Assembly (NCBI GenBank): GCA_002490315.1
Contig: DLKG01000061.1
Coordinates: 1 to 14,745 of the forward strand
DNA length: 14,745 bases
From: Prevotella sp. UBA7594
Lineage (GTDB): Bacteria > Bacteroidota > Bacteroidia > Bacteroidales > Bacteroidaceae
Direction: 5' to 3'
In this document: positions 6,364 to 14,657 of the stretch, piece after piece
Position numbering within the stretch: the stretch's first letter is position 1
Layout: every line of letters starts with the position of its first letter
The notes under the pieces: generated by a model
What the model was told of the DNA's origin: nothing
Databases searched by the model: none
Seen by the model: only the letters and a program-made list of their open reading frames with translations
Made by a program: the position numbers and the translations under genes

Positions 6364-7944
6364 TTACTTGCTTGCGATCTTCACATTGCTTACTGTGATG
6401 TTGCCTCCATAGGAGTTGATGCTCCAGCAGTTGCGCTGCATTCCGTAGATACGGTTGGTGTAGCAAGCAACGTCATTGATGTACATTGTGCAGATGCTGT
6501 TGTCGGTGACGATGGTGACATTGTAGGTGTTGTCAGCCGGACGCTGGAAGACATAGCCGTCGTTGTTGGCGAGGAAGCCTGCACCCTTGCTGCCCTGCTG
6601 CTCGAAGTTGATCTTGCGTCGGTTGGCATCCTCCGCATTCACGATGAGCGAATAGAACACGTCGGCGTCTGTGCCGCGCACGAGCGAAACTCCGAAATTG
6701 TCGCTGTCGCCACTGGTCTTCACTGTGAACGTGATGCGGTTTTGATAACCCAGACGAGGGAAGAGCACGTAGCTGTCGCCACTGAGCGTGAGGTTTTCAG
6801 CATTGCTGCCCTCCACTCCACTCTCGCTCTTCGCAGCTATATCAGGCGTTGCGCCCTCGCCGAACATGGAAGCCATTGCCGGCACCTCTCCAAGCGTGAG
6901 CGTTCCGTCCTCATGCTGAATGAGGCGATGTGCAACGAGATTGCCAGCCCACTCAAGAGCCTTGGTGTTGTCGTTGCCGGAGCGTGTGGCACACCATCCC
7001 CAGATGTAGCGGTTGGTGCCGTCAGAAGCCGTCTTGCCGGCATAGAGTCCGCGGCTGTCGAGGAATCCCTCGTGGGAGTCGGGCCAAAGTCCGGCATCGT
7101 TAGCCGTGCAAGCCTTCAGTTCGTCAAGCGTGCGACCCTTGAAGTACTGCACGCGGCGCACAGCGTCATGCAGCTCGCTGTAGACCAAGTACCACCAATC
7201 GCCCATCTTGAACACGTCGGGACACTCGTAGAAGCGGTCCCACATGCAGGTCATGAACTCGCCCTTGTGGCTCCATGTACGGAGATCGCTGGAAGTCCAT
7301 TCCGCCAGCACACCCTTGCCGCTTTTCTTGCAGGCAACGATGAGATGATAGAGATTGGCGTCGTCGCGGAAGACGAACGGGTCGCGGAAGTCGTTGCGCT
7401 CATAGCCGTAGTCGGCGCCGCGCAGATAGAACGTCTGGTCCTTTGTCCACGTCTTGAAGTCGGGGCTCGTCGCCACCATCACCATCTCGCGGCTCTCGCC
7501 ATCGCCAAGTTCATACTTGTGGCCAGTGAAGAAGGTGTAGTAGAGATGGTCGGCTTCGTTGTAAATCGTGGAGCCTGTGCCGAGCGCGGCGTCCTGGGCG
7601 TTGATACCGCCACATGGAATCAGCTCGCCGAGCGAGGTGTAGGAAGCGGCGTCGGTAGTAGACACACACCAGATGGGGTGGTAAGTGCCTACGGGATTGG
7701 GACGATAGTCTTGAAGATAGAGAATCTTGAAGTCCTTTGCCACGGGGTCATAGAACGGCATAGGGTCGCCAACGTATCCGCTCTGCGGCTTGTAGAAGAT
7801 GCTCTGCGAAGCCAAGTCGGAAGAGGCGAAAAGCGTGGTGGTAGACCAGTCGCGCTGCTCTGGTGCACTGTTGTCGTCGCTACAGCTTGCGAGCGGCATA
7901 GCAGCAGCCGCAGCCATAAGGAGTGAATATATCATTGTTTTCAT
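6364..7944 (-). CDS. Surface lipoprotein glycosidase of the GH32 type (putative fructanase)
   Basis: This is a 526-residue lipoprotein with lipobox LASC (Cys21) followed by SDDN, an acidic pattern linked to surface export in Bacteroidetes. Residues about 45-365 read as a five-bladed propeller of glycoside hydrolase family 32. The nucleophile motif is degenerate, GYVGDPMPFYD with Asp60 in place of the classical WMNDPNG. Asp188 lies in NDFRDPFVF (the RDP stabiliser), and Glu240 in YECPDVF is the acid/base. Residues about 385-526 form a beta-sandwich C-terminal domain (SYVLFPRLGYQNRITFTVKT; NITVSNVKIASK) of the kind attached to GH32 enzymes. GH32 enzymes cleave fructans such as levan and inulin or sucrose-like substrates. 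The exact substrate and endo/exo mode cannot be read here. It is the last gene of the susC operon, 75 bp after the binding-protein gene. Confidence 0.85.
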   Translation of the reverse strand: MKTMIYSLLMAAAAAMPLASCSDDNSAPEQRDWSTTTLFASSDLASQSIFYKPQSGYVGDPMPFYDPVAKDFKILYLQDYRPNPVGTYHPIWCVSTTDAASYTSLGELIPCGGINAQDAALGTGSTIYNEADHLYYTFFTGHKYELGDGESREMVMVATSPDFKTWTKDQTFYLRGADYGYERNDFRDPFVFRDDANLYHLIVACKKSGKGVLAEWTSSDLRTWSHKGEFMTCMWDRFYECPDVFKMGDWWYLVYSELHDAVRRVQYFKGRTLDELKACTANDAGLWPDSHEGFLDSRGLYAGKTASDGTNRYIWGWCATRSGNDNTKALEWAGNLVAHRLIQHEDGTLTLGEVPAMASMFGEGATPDIAAKSESGVEGSNAENLTLSGDSYVLFPRLGYQNRITFTVKTSGDSDNFGVSLVRGTDADVFYSLIVNAEDANRRKINFEQQGSKGAGFLANNDGYVFQRPADNTYNVTIVTDNSICTMYINDVACYTNRIYGMQRNCWSINSYGGNITVSNVKIASK

Positions 7945-7963
7945 TGTTGTATATTTTTATAGT

Positions 7964-8004
7964 TGACAAGTTGACCGGCTACGAGTAGACGAGCCAACTT
8001 GTCA
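7964..8004. other. Intercistronic hairpin between binding-protein and GH32 genes
   Basis: TGACAAGTTG (7964-7973) and CAACTTGTCA (7995-8004) are perfectly complementary over 10 bp. An inner GGCT/AGCC pairing is an alternative extension. The - strand tail after the stem (ACTATAAAAATATAC) has no U-tract, so termination before the GH32 gene is unlikely. A stem within an operon can stabilise or process mRNA and so set relative expression. The GTTGACAAGTTGAC wording also resembles dispersed repeats I associate with Prevotella. Confidence 0.5.
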
Positions 8005-8019
8005 CCACGTTTTTTTTAT

Positions 8020-9438
8020 TTACTTCATCAGATAATCAATGGCGTTCATAGTCATTGTCTCAACATTCTTGTGGAAGCCTCCATACATGTTGGCAACAGT
8101 CGTGTACCAGTCGTAGCAGCCTGAGCCGATGCAGAGCACGCCGCCCTTGCCGCTGGCAGCCGGAATTTCCCAAGCCACGATAGCTCCGTCGCCGCCGTAG
8201 CCGAGATCCTTTGCACCTGTCTCGTTGCGCCATGCAGCATAGTCGGCATAGCCGCCCCAGTCGGAGCCGATGTGCCATTGTGCCGTTGAGTTAGTGATGC
8301 CGTAGCCCGTGTCGCAGGTGTAGACGCCGTTGGAGTCGTCACCCTTCACGAGGTTCTGATAGAGCGGATGGCTGTCGTTGCCGTTCATGAAGAAGCTCCA
8401 GGGAGAGGTGGTAATCTCCGGATTTTCCTCAGCTCCGCCCCAGCAGTTGTTCGGGCAGGCGTCGTTCTTCATTGCTCCGATGAAGGCAGCAAGATTAGTG
8501 GCGTAGCGCGTAAGGAGGAACGAGCCGCCCGCGTTGTAGAAGTCGCGAAGCTTTGCGGCAGCGTTCACAGCAGCGGGAGCGGCAGTCTCGAATGCCTGCT
8601 TGCCGTCGACTCCACCATCCTTGTGGTAGTGCCACCAGATAAGCTTGCACTCGCTGAGGTCTACGGAGCCGTTCTGAATGTCGTCGAAGGAGACGTAGAG
8701 CGAGTTGGGCACGTTCTGCAGCATCCATGAGCAGGCGGCAGCCTCCTCAGAATTGAGCTTATCCATGCTCTGCTCCAAGCCTACGAACACCATTGAGGGC
8801 TTGCCGATGGCCTTTACAGTGACGGTGTAGGAGCTCTCGGCAGTGTTGTTCTTCACGGTGAAGACCACGGGCTGCGAGAAGTCGGTGGGCACGCCTGTGG
8901 CAGGCGAGAGCGTGGCATTGTCGCTGACAGTCACGTCGGGCACGAGCTTTGTGAGGTCAAGCGATGCTGGCACGAAGACGGTGATGGTCTTCGTTGCCTC
9001 GTCGATGGAACCTACGTACGTGTCGTTAATCTTGAAACTGAGAATCTTCGCCTCGTCGCGCACGGCAGAGAGCGTCCAGTCGAGATAGACGTCGCCGTTT
9101 GAGACATGCACGGTGTGGACGACAGACATGTCAAGCTTGTCGCCCTTGTTGACAGACGATGCAGCCCCTTCGCTTAATGCGAGGTCGGTAACGGTCATGG
9201 AACGCGTGTCGTAGGTTTCGGGCACTCGCACCGTAATGGTGCGGGCGGCAGCGTCCACCGTTCCTTGGAAGTCGTCAAGCGCTATTGACTCAACGGCGCA
9301 ATTTCCGGCGAGATCAAGGTCGGAGAGTTCATCCTTCGAGCACGACGCCGTGGCGAACACCATTGCTACAGCCGCGAGCAACGTATATAGATAATGTATA
9401 GGCAGGAGCTTTCTGCCTGTTTTCGTATGGTTGTTCAT
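8020..9438 (-). CDS. Surface glycan-binding lipoprotein (SGBP) with DUF4960-like C-terminus
   Basis: The product has 472 residues. The start at 9438 gives a long basic N-region, a hydrophobic core and a lipobox TASC (Cys33) followed by SKDE, a surface-export pattern. Two Ig-like beta modules follow at about 50-127 and 131-210. They share the wording GTVDAAARTITVRVP versus GSIDEATKTITVFVP, and the second continues into TDFSQPVVFTV and ESSYTVTVKA. Residues about 214-472 form a larger domain rich in aromatic residues (IWWHYHKDGG, NNCWGGAEENP, WHIGSDWGGYADY, GSGCYDWYTTVANMYGG). I associate this region with DUF4960, a family found next to GH32 genes in fructan loci. The gene occupies the slot between susD and the enzyme where PULs encode glycan-binding proteins, with 21 bp to susD. 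The glycan-binding role is inferred from position and architecture. Confidence 0.82.
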   Translation of the reverse strand: MNNHTKTGRKLLPIHYLYTLLAAVAMVFATASCSKDELSDLDLAGNCAVESIALDDFQGTVDAAARTITVRVPETYDTRSMTVTDLALSEGAASSVNKGDKLDMSVVHTVHVSNGDVYLDWTLSAVRDEAKILSFKINDTYVGSIDEATKTITVFVPASLDLTKLVPDVTVSDNATLSPATGVPTDFSQPVVFTVKNNTAESSYTVTVKAIGKPSMVFVGLEQSMDKLNSEEAAACSWMLQNVPNSLYVSFDDIQNGSVDLSECKLIWWHYHKDGGVDGKQAFETAAPAAVNAAAKLRDFYNAGGSFLLTRYATNLAAFIGAMKNDACPNNCWGGAEENPEITTSPWSFFMNGNDSHPLYQNLVKGDDSNGVYTCDTGYGITNSTAQWHIGSDWGGYADYAAWRNETGAKDLGYGGDGAIVAWEIPAASGKGGVLCIGSGCYDWYTTVANMYGGFHKNVETMTMNAIDYLMK

Positions 9439-9459
9439 TTGTCTTTGATTTTTTAGATT

Positions 9460-11208
9460 TTACCAGTTGCCGATGTTCTGCGTGTAGTGGCCGTCGGAAG
9501 CGGCAAGCTGCTCGTAGGGGATAGGCAGATATTCGTTCTTGTCAGCCGTGAAGTGTGCATCCTTGTAGATGGAGCAAGAGTTGGCCTCCTTGGCGTAGTA
9601 GTCGTTGAGAACGTCGGCAGCGACGCCCCAGCGCACGAGGTCGAAGAAGCGCTCGCTCTCCATGCCGAGCTCCAGGCGACGCTCCATGCGCACAATCTTG
9701 CGAGCCTCGTCCTGCGAGTAAGAGCCCGTGTAGTTGGCGACATTGATGTGCACGCCGTAGTCTGTCTCGTAGTTGGAGATGGAGCCAAGGCTCTGCTTTG
9801 CGCGTGTGCGGAGACGGTTGACGAGCTGTATAGCCTCAGGGATGCGTCCGTCGTTGAGCTCCACGAGAGCCTCAGCGCGCTCCAGGAGCACGTCGGCGTA
9901 GCGGAAGACGATGCGGTTCTCAGATGTGCCCCACCATGCGCCCTTCGTGAGATAGCCGCAGTCGGGGTCAACGTTCTGCTTGAGGGTCACATAGTAGCCA
10001 TAAAGACCGTTGGAGCGGCTCCATGTCTGCGTCTGGTCCATGATGTACTTTTTGTTGAACTCATAAGGCAATCCCGGCATACCGACCGTGAGGAAGAGGC
10101 GTGGGTCGGCATAGTCGCTCGCCTTGTCGTAGTTCTTGTTGTTGAACGTGTCGAGCAAAGGCAGACCGTCGGCGCCAGTGTGGTAGGCATTGACGAGATT
10201 CTGCGACGGCTTGTAGAAGTCGCATCCGCCGTCGGTGACGCCGGGGATGTTGGGCACGATGAGTCCGTAGCTCCAGTTGAGGTTGCCGTTCTTCGTGCCG
10301 TCGTTGCGCGAGTACTGTATTGCCCAGATGCTCTCCACGCCATTCTCGTACTGCTCCTCCGGGCGGAAGTTGTTGTGGAAGTCGGCCTCAAGGTCGACTC
10401 CGCTTGCCTGATAGATGGCAGGATCGGTGTACTCCACCACCTTCTTCAGGTCGTCGGCAGAGATGGATGTCACCTGATTGCTCTCCTTGTTGTCCTGATG
10501 ATAAGCCTTGTAGAGATAAACCTTAGCAAGGAAGGCGGCAGCAGCAGCCTTCGTCGGACGGCCCTTCTCAGCCTGCGTGGCTGGCAGATTGTTGTAGGCA
10601 TCCTCAAGGTCGCTGATGATGACCTTCCATCCCTCGTCGTTGGAGTACTGCGTGTTGGAAAGTTCATTGTACTGCTCCGTGCTCATGTTCTCGTCCATGG
10701 CGAAGGGGATGTTCTTATAAAGGCGCTTGAGAAGGAAGTGGCCGTAGGCGCGGAGGAACTTCATCTCAGCTATGCGCTCATCCTTGAGCGAATAGGAGGA
10801 TGGAGTCTGGTCGAGCACGGCAAGAGCCGTGTTGACACGCGAGATGCAGTTGTAGAGACGCACCCACATGTCGTTGATGTTCCAGTTGGTAGTGAGCACG
10901 CCCTGCGAGATTTCGAGCTGATGGAAGACATCACCGTCCGACGTGCCGTTGCCGCCCTTGTAGGCGTCGTCGGAGCGCACGTCGAAGTTCCACATGGAGA
11001 AAGAAGAGTTGATGTCCTCCGCCGACATATAGACGGCGTAGGCCGAGATGACAAGGTTGTCAACGTACTTCGGGTCTTTTACCTGCGTGTCGTCGAGCGT
11101 ACCCTGTGGTTTCTGGTCGTCGAGGAAGCTGTCGCAACTGCCCATTGTCATTGCACCGGCAACGATGACAGAGGCGAGAGCCAAACGACGGAATATATTT
11201 GTTTTCAT
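9460..11208 (-). CDS. susD: SusD/RagB-family outer-membrane glycan-binding lipoprotein
   Basis: This 582-residue lipoprotein has lipobox MGSC (Cys25) followed by DSFLDD, typical of SusD. The N-terminal helical (tetratricopeptide-like) region is seen in LYNCISRVNTALAVLD, EMKFLRAYGHFLLKRLY and KAAAAAFLAKVYLY. The C-terminal SusD region includes NRIVFRYADVLLERAEALVE (431-450), ERRLELGMESERFFDLVRWG (509-528), and the family-typical ending YLPIPYEQL with TQNIGNW. Length fits the family. SusD acts as the lid of the SusC barrel at the cell surface, capturing oligosaccharide before TonB-driven import. It follows susC by 28 bp and precedes the SGBP gene by 21 bp, indicating one operon. No truncation is evident. 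Confidence 0.95.
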   Translation of the reverse strand: MKTNIFRRLALASVIVAGAMTMGSCDSFLDDQKPQGTLDDTQVKDPKYVDNLVISAYAVYMSAEDINSSFSMWNFDVRSDDAYKGGNGTSDGDVFHQLEISQGVLTTNWNINDMWVRLYNCISRVNTALAVLDQTPSSYSLKDERIAEMKFLRAYGHFLLKRLYKNIPFAMDENMSTEQYNELSNTQYSNDEGWKVIISDLEDAYNNLPATQAEKGRPTKAAAAAFLAKVYLYKAYHQDNKESNQVTSISADDLKKVVEYTDPAIYQASGVDLEADFHNNFRPEEQYENGVESIWAIQYSRNDGTKNGNLNWSYGLIVPNIPGVTDGGCDFYKPSQNLVNAYHTGADGLPLLDTFNNKNYDKASDYADPRLFLTVGMPGLPYEFNKKYIMDQTQTWSRSNGLYGYYVTLKQNVDPDCGYLTKGAWWGTSENRIVFRYADVLLERAEALVELNDGRIPEAIQLVNRLRTRAKQSLGSISNYETDYGVHINVANYTGSYSQDEARKIVRMERRLELGMESERFFDLVRWGVAADVLNDYYAKEANSCSIYKDAHFTADKNEYLPIPYEQLAASDGHYTQNIGNW

Positions 11209-11236
11209 TTTGTGTATCGGTTTTGAGGGGTAATGA

Positions 11237-14200
11237 TTAGAATGTTACGTTGAGTCCGAAGGTGATGTTCAACGGTATTGGGTAGCCGTAGTTGGGGTTC
11301 TCCGGGTCGACACCAGTGAAGCTGCTGCTCTTGATGGTGAAGAGGTTCTGCGCGCTCAGGTAGAAGCGCAGGCGCTGCATGGCGAGCTTGGCAGCGAACG
11401 CCTTCGGTACGTTGTAGCCGAGCTGTATGGTGCGGAGCTTGAGGTAGGATCCGTTCTCCACCCAGTAGGTTGAGACGCGCTTCTCGTTGTTGTTGTCGGA
11501 AAGGCTCACGGCAGGGATATTGCTTGCCATGTTCTCCGGCGTCCAGGCGTCGAGGAGGCGCTTGCCCTTGTTGAGGAAGCCAATGTTAAGACCTGCCCAG
11601 ATGTCGGTTTCCTTCTTGAGGTCGGAGATGACGTCGACGCCCTGCACGCCCTGGAAGAAGGCTGTGAAGTCGAAGTTCTTGTACTCAAGGTAGATGTTGA
11701 AGCCGTAAGTGAAGTCGGGCGTCGGGTCGTAGATCCAGTCCTGGTCGGCCTCGGTTATCTTGCCATCGTTGTTGAGATCCTTCCAGCGTATGCGTCCGAG
11801 ACCTGCGCCTTCCTGCGTAGCGTGATTGTCGATCTCATCCTGCGACTTGAAGATGCCGTCGGCTACGTAGCCCACTTGCGCTCCCATCGGATGGCCGATA
11901 ACGCTCTTCACGCCGTTGCCGCCGAACGTGCCCTTGGCAGCGACGGTGGACGGAAGCTTTGTGATTTTGTTACGGTACATGCCGATGTTGGCAGTGATGT
12001 CATAGTGTAAGCCCCACTTGGTGTCCTTGCGGTAGCCAAGGTTAAACTCGAAGCCCTTGTTCTGCATCTCGCCGGCGTTGATCCACTGTGTGGAACCTTC
12101 GCCCATGGCTGCTATGCCTGCCATCTCGACGAGGATGTCCTTCGTGTTCTTGTAGTACCAGTCGAAGGTTCCGTAGAGGGAGTTGCGGAAGAAGGCAAAG
12201 TCAAGACCGATGTTGGTCTGCGTTGTCGTCTCCCATTTTATGTTGTCGTTGCCGATCTGATTGCGCTTGAAGCCGGAGTTGAGCGTCTGTCCGCCGTTGG
12301 TGCCGGCAATGTCGTAGGAGGTGCCGTAGCTCTGTCCGCCACTCTCTGTGACGCCATAGTTGCTGACATACACTGTATAACGGGCGAGATTGGAAATCTC
12401 CTGATTACCCGTCTGTCCCCAAGATGCGCGGAGCTTGAGGTCGCTTATCCAACTTGCATCACGAAGGAAGCTTTCGTTGTTGATGCGCCATCCTGCCGAA
12501 ACGGAGGGGAAGGTGGCAAAGCGGTTGTGCTTGCCGAAGCGTGAGGAGCCGTCGCGACGTACAGTCACCGACGCCATGTAGCGGTCGGCGTAGTTGTAGT
12601 TGAGCTTGCCGAAGAAGCTGACGAGGGAGTAGCCGGAGCCGGAGCCGAACGCCTGTGCCGTACCCGTGCCGGCGTCGGGCCACATATAGTCGGGGTTGAG
12701 AATGATGTAGTCCTCCTTACGTCCTGAGAAGGAGATGTCGTCCTGACGGTTGAGCTCCATACCGAGCATTGCGTCGAGACGGTTTCTGCCGAATTCTGCA
12801 TTGTATGTGGCTACGGCGTTCCACATCCATTTCGTCCAATGCTCCTGCTTTGCCTCTACAGCATTGGTGGAATTGGCTACTGTACCCTCTGTGACGGGGT
12901 ACGTGAAGATACGCTGCTGCTTCTGCGAATAGTCGAGACCGAAGGTGGAGCGGAGGTTGAAGCCCTTGAAGAGGTTGAGGTTCAGATAGGCGTCGCCGAA
13001 CACTCTCCAATAGGAATAGCGGTTGTCGGCGTTGCGCTCAAGACGCGCCAAGGGATTCTCGCGGTCGGGATAGCCACCGACTGGTCCGGCGTAGCTGCCG
13101 TCAGTGGTGTAGACGGGGAGCGAAGGGTTGAACTGCAGCACATTCTGCAGGAAGCTGCCGGGGGCAGCCACCTCCGATGTGCGGTTGAGCGTGAAGTGCT
13201 CGCCGATGGTCAGTCGGTCGCCGATGAGCTTGTAGTCGGCGTTCATGCGGGCAGAAAAGCGCGAGAAGTCGGTGGTTTTGATGATACCAAGGTTCTTGTA
13301 GTAGCCGAGTGAGAAATAGGAAGAGCCTTTCTTCGAGCCATTGCTGACGGCTACATTATAATTTTGTATGATGCCCGTGCGTGTGGTCTGGTCGTACCAG
13401 TCGGTGTCGGCAGCTGGCGTAGTGCCTGCTGCGTCGAGGTACTTCTGCATGGTTATGCCGTTGAGCACCGGACGTCCGGCACTGTTGAAGCCCCAGTCGT
13501 AATGGTAGCCAAGACCGTTAGTGTTTGGGTCCATGCCGTCGTTGACGTAAGCCTGCCACATCACCTGGCCATACTCCTTGGCGTTGAGCACCTTCATCTT
13601 GTGCGAATACATGGATGCTGCAACGGAAGCGTCGAGGTCTACCTTTACCTTTCCGTCCTGACCCTTCTTCGTGGTGATAATGATGACGCCGTTGGCTGCA
13701 CGCGAACCGTAGATGGAGGCGGAGGCGGCGTCCTTCAGTACCTGTATGGACTCAATGTCGTTGCCGTTGAGCTCGTGCATGCCTGCCTTCGTTGGCACAC
13801 CGTCGATGATGTAGAGCGGGTCGTTGTCGTTGAGCGTGCCTACACCGCGGATGCGCACTGTGGCAGCGCCCGACGGGGAACCGTCGGCAGAGATGTTCAT
13901 ACCTGGCACACGTCCTTGGAGTGCCTTCATGGGGTTGTTCTCGTTCTGCTTCTGGAGATCCTTGACGCTCACGACGGAAACGGCTCCGGTGAGGTCGGCC
14001 TTGCGCTGCGTCGTGTAGCCCGTGACTACTACCTCGTCGACGAGCTTGGCGTTCTCTGTGAGCGTTATCTTCATGTCGGGTGTGGCAGGCACTACAAGCG
14101 TGTTGTAGCCTATGTACGAGATTTCGAGTTGTGCGCCGTGCTTGACTTTGAGCGTGAACTTGCCGTCGATGTCGGTGACAGTGGCGTTCTGAGTGCCCTT

Positions 14201-14338
14201 CTCGACGACTGATGCGCCGATAACAGTCTCGCCCGTCTGGTCTGTCACAACACCACTGACATTCACTTCCTGGGCACTAACGACAACGGCTGTCGTCGCA
14301 AGCGCCATGCTCATGAACAATCTTGGGGAATAATTCAT
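11237..14338 (-). CDS. susC: SusC/RagA-family TonB-dependent outer-membrane transporter
   Basis: The transporter has 1033 residues. A signal peptide covers about 1-22 (ALATTAVVVSA before QEV). Residues about 25-95 form the carboxypeptidase-regulatory-like domain (VSGVVTDQTGETVIGASVV; GKFTLKV). DEVVVTGY (101-108) is the usual SusC junction and TonB-box-like motif. The plug follows with AVSVVSVKDLQ, LQGRVPGMNIS, VRIRGVGTLN, DPLYIIDGVP and ASASIYGSRAANGVIII. The rest is the 22-strand barrel, closing with ITFGLNVTF and a terminal Phe. Length and motif order are normal for SusC, and no frameshift is seen. It imports oligosaccharides using energy passed from TonB. As the first gene of the operon it sits behind the promoter at 14384-14412. 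A fructan-derived substrate is inferred from the GH32 gene in the same operon. Confidence 0.96.
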   Translation of the reverse strand: MNYSPRLFMSMALATTAVVVSAQEVNVSGVVTDQTGETVIGASVVEKGTQNATVTDIDGKFTLKVKHGAQLEISYIGYNTLVVPATPDMKITLTENAKLVDEVVVTGYTTQRKADLTGAVSVVSVKDLQKQNENNPMKALQGRVPGMNISADGSPSGAATVRIRGVGTLNDNDPLYIIDGVPTKAGMHELNGNDIESIQVLKDAASASIYGSRAANGVIIITTKKGQDGKVKVDLDASVAASMYSHKMKVLNAKEYGQVMWQAYVNDGMDPNTNGLGYHYDWGFNSAGRPVLNGITMQKYLDAAGTTPAADTDWYDQTTRTGIIQNYNVAVSNGSKKGSSYFSLGYYKNLGIIKTTDFSRFSARMNADYKLIGDRLTIGEHFTLNRTSEVAAPGSFLQNVLQFNPSLPVYTTDGSYAGPVGGYPDRENPLARLERNADNRYSYWRVFGDAYLNLNLFKGFNLRSTFGLDYSQKQQRIFTYPVTEGTVANSTNAVEAKQEHWTKWMWNAVATYNAEFGRNRLDAMLGMELNRQDDISFSGRKEDYIILNPDYMWPDAGTGTAQAFGSGSGYSLVSFFGKLNYNYADRYMASVTVRRDGSSRFGKHNRFATFPSVSAGWRINNESFLRDASWISDLKLRASWGQTGNQEISNLARYTVYVSNYGVTESGGQSYGTSYDIAGTNGGQTLNSGFKRNQIGNDNIKWETTTQTNIGLDFAFFRNSLYGTFDWYYKNTKDILVEMAGIAAMGEGSTQWINAGEMQNKGFEFNLGYRKDTKWGLHYDITANIGMYRNKITKLPSTVAAKGTFGGNGVKSVIGHPMGAQVGYVADGIFKSQDEIDNHATQEGAGLGRIRWKDLNNDGKITEADQDWIYDPTPDFTYGFNIYLEYKNFDFTAFFQGVQGVDVISDLKKETDIWAGLNIGFLNKGKRLLDAWTPENMASNIPAVSLSDNNNEKRVSTYWVENGSYLKLRTIQLGYNVPKAFAAKLAMQRLRFYLSAQNLFTIKSSSFTGVDPENPNYGYPIPLNITFGLNVTF

Positions 14339-14383
14339 TGTGAAAATGGGTTAAGTTTTTAATTATCTTCGTAAATTCTTCCG

Positions 14384-14412
14384 CAAAATTAAAACTCTTT
14401 AAATATATCAAA
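14384..14412 (-). promoter_or_regulatory. Promoter of the susC operon
   Basis: On the - strand TTTG (14409-14412) precedes TAATTTTG (14384-14391) by 17 bp. The -7 box fits TAnnTTTG exactly, and the spacing is slightly short of the common 19-21 bp, which would suit an activated promoter. The start of transcription would be near 14377, giving a leader of about 40 nt before the ATG at 14338. Confidence 0.6.
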
Positions 14413-14422
14413 TACAAAAAAA

Positions 14423-14450
14423 CGTTCATCGGATGTGAAATTTCGTTCAT
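14423..14450 (-). promoter_or_regulatory. Direct repeat ATGAACG next to the -33 box, candidate regulator site
   Basis: ATGAACG on the - strand (CGTTCAT on +) occurs at 14423-14429 and 14444-14450, 21 bp apart, so both lie on the same helix face. The proximal copy is 10 bp upstream of the -33 TTTG. A third copy is at 14505-14511. AraC-type domains often bind direct repeats of this spacing beside the promoter, and the regulator encoded at 1520-4258 has such a domain. Binding is an inference. Confidence 0.45.
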
Positions 14451-14530
14451 GCAACATTTTTACACATAAATGACACCAAGCAAAATTCATGATACACGCG
14501 CGTTCGTTCATCTTTTTTAAAAAAGCCTTT

Positions 14531-14590
14531 TTGACATGAAGACAGTTTTTTTTTGACATGAAGACAGGGTTTCTTTTGACATGAAGACAG
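14531..14590. repeat. Three direct copies of TTGACATGAAGACAG, 22-23 bp apart
   Basis: Identical 15-bp copies lie at 14531-14545, 14553-14567 and 14576-14590. Each is preceded by a run of T, and the linkers are T-rich or GGTTTC-like. The period of 22 and 23 bp is about two helical turns. The array is roughly 120-180 bp upstream of the susC -33 box. It could be a multi-site operator for the hybrid regulator or another factor. Confidence 0.85.
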
Positions 14591-14657
14591 GTACATGGCG
14601 TTGAGTTGCTATTATGCCAGCCTAAGGAAAAAATACGGAATTGCAACTTCATCCGTG

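Noticed and set aside
6742..7926. 394-codon open frame on the + strand
   Set aside because: It is antisense to the GH32 gene, which carries the catalytic motifs.
7964..8013. + strand rho-independent terminator (stem followed by a T run)
   Set aside because: The shape fits, but there is no + strand gene upstream to terminate; the T run is likely fortuitous.
9487..11226. 579-codon open frame on the + strand
   Set aside because: It is the antisense shadow of susD, whose lipobox, motifs and ending are clear; the translation is Val/Leu-rich without domain signals.
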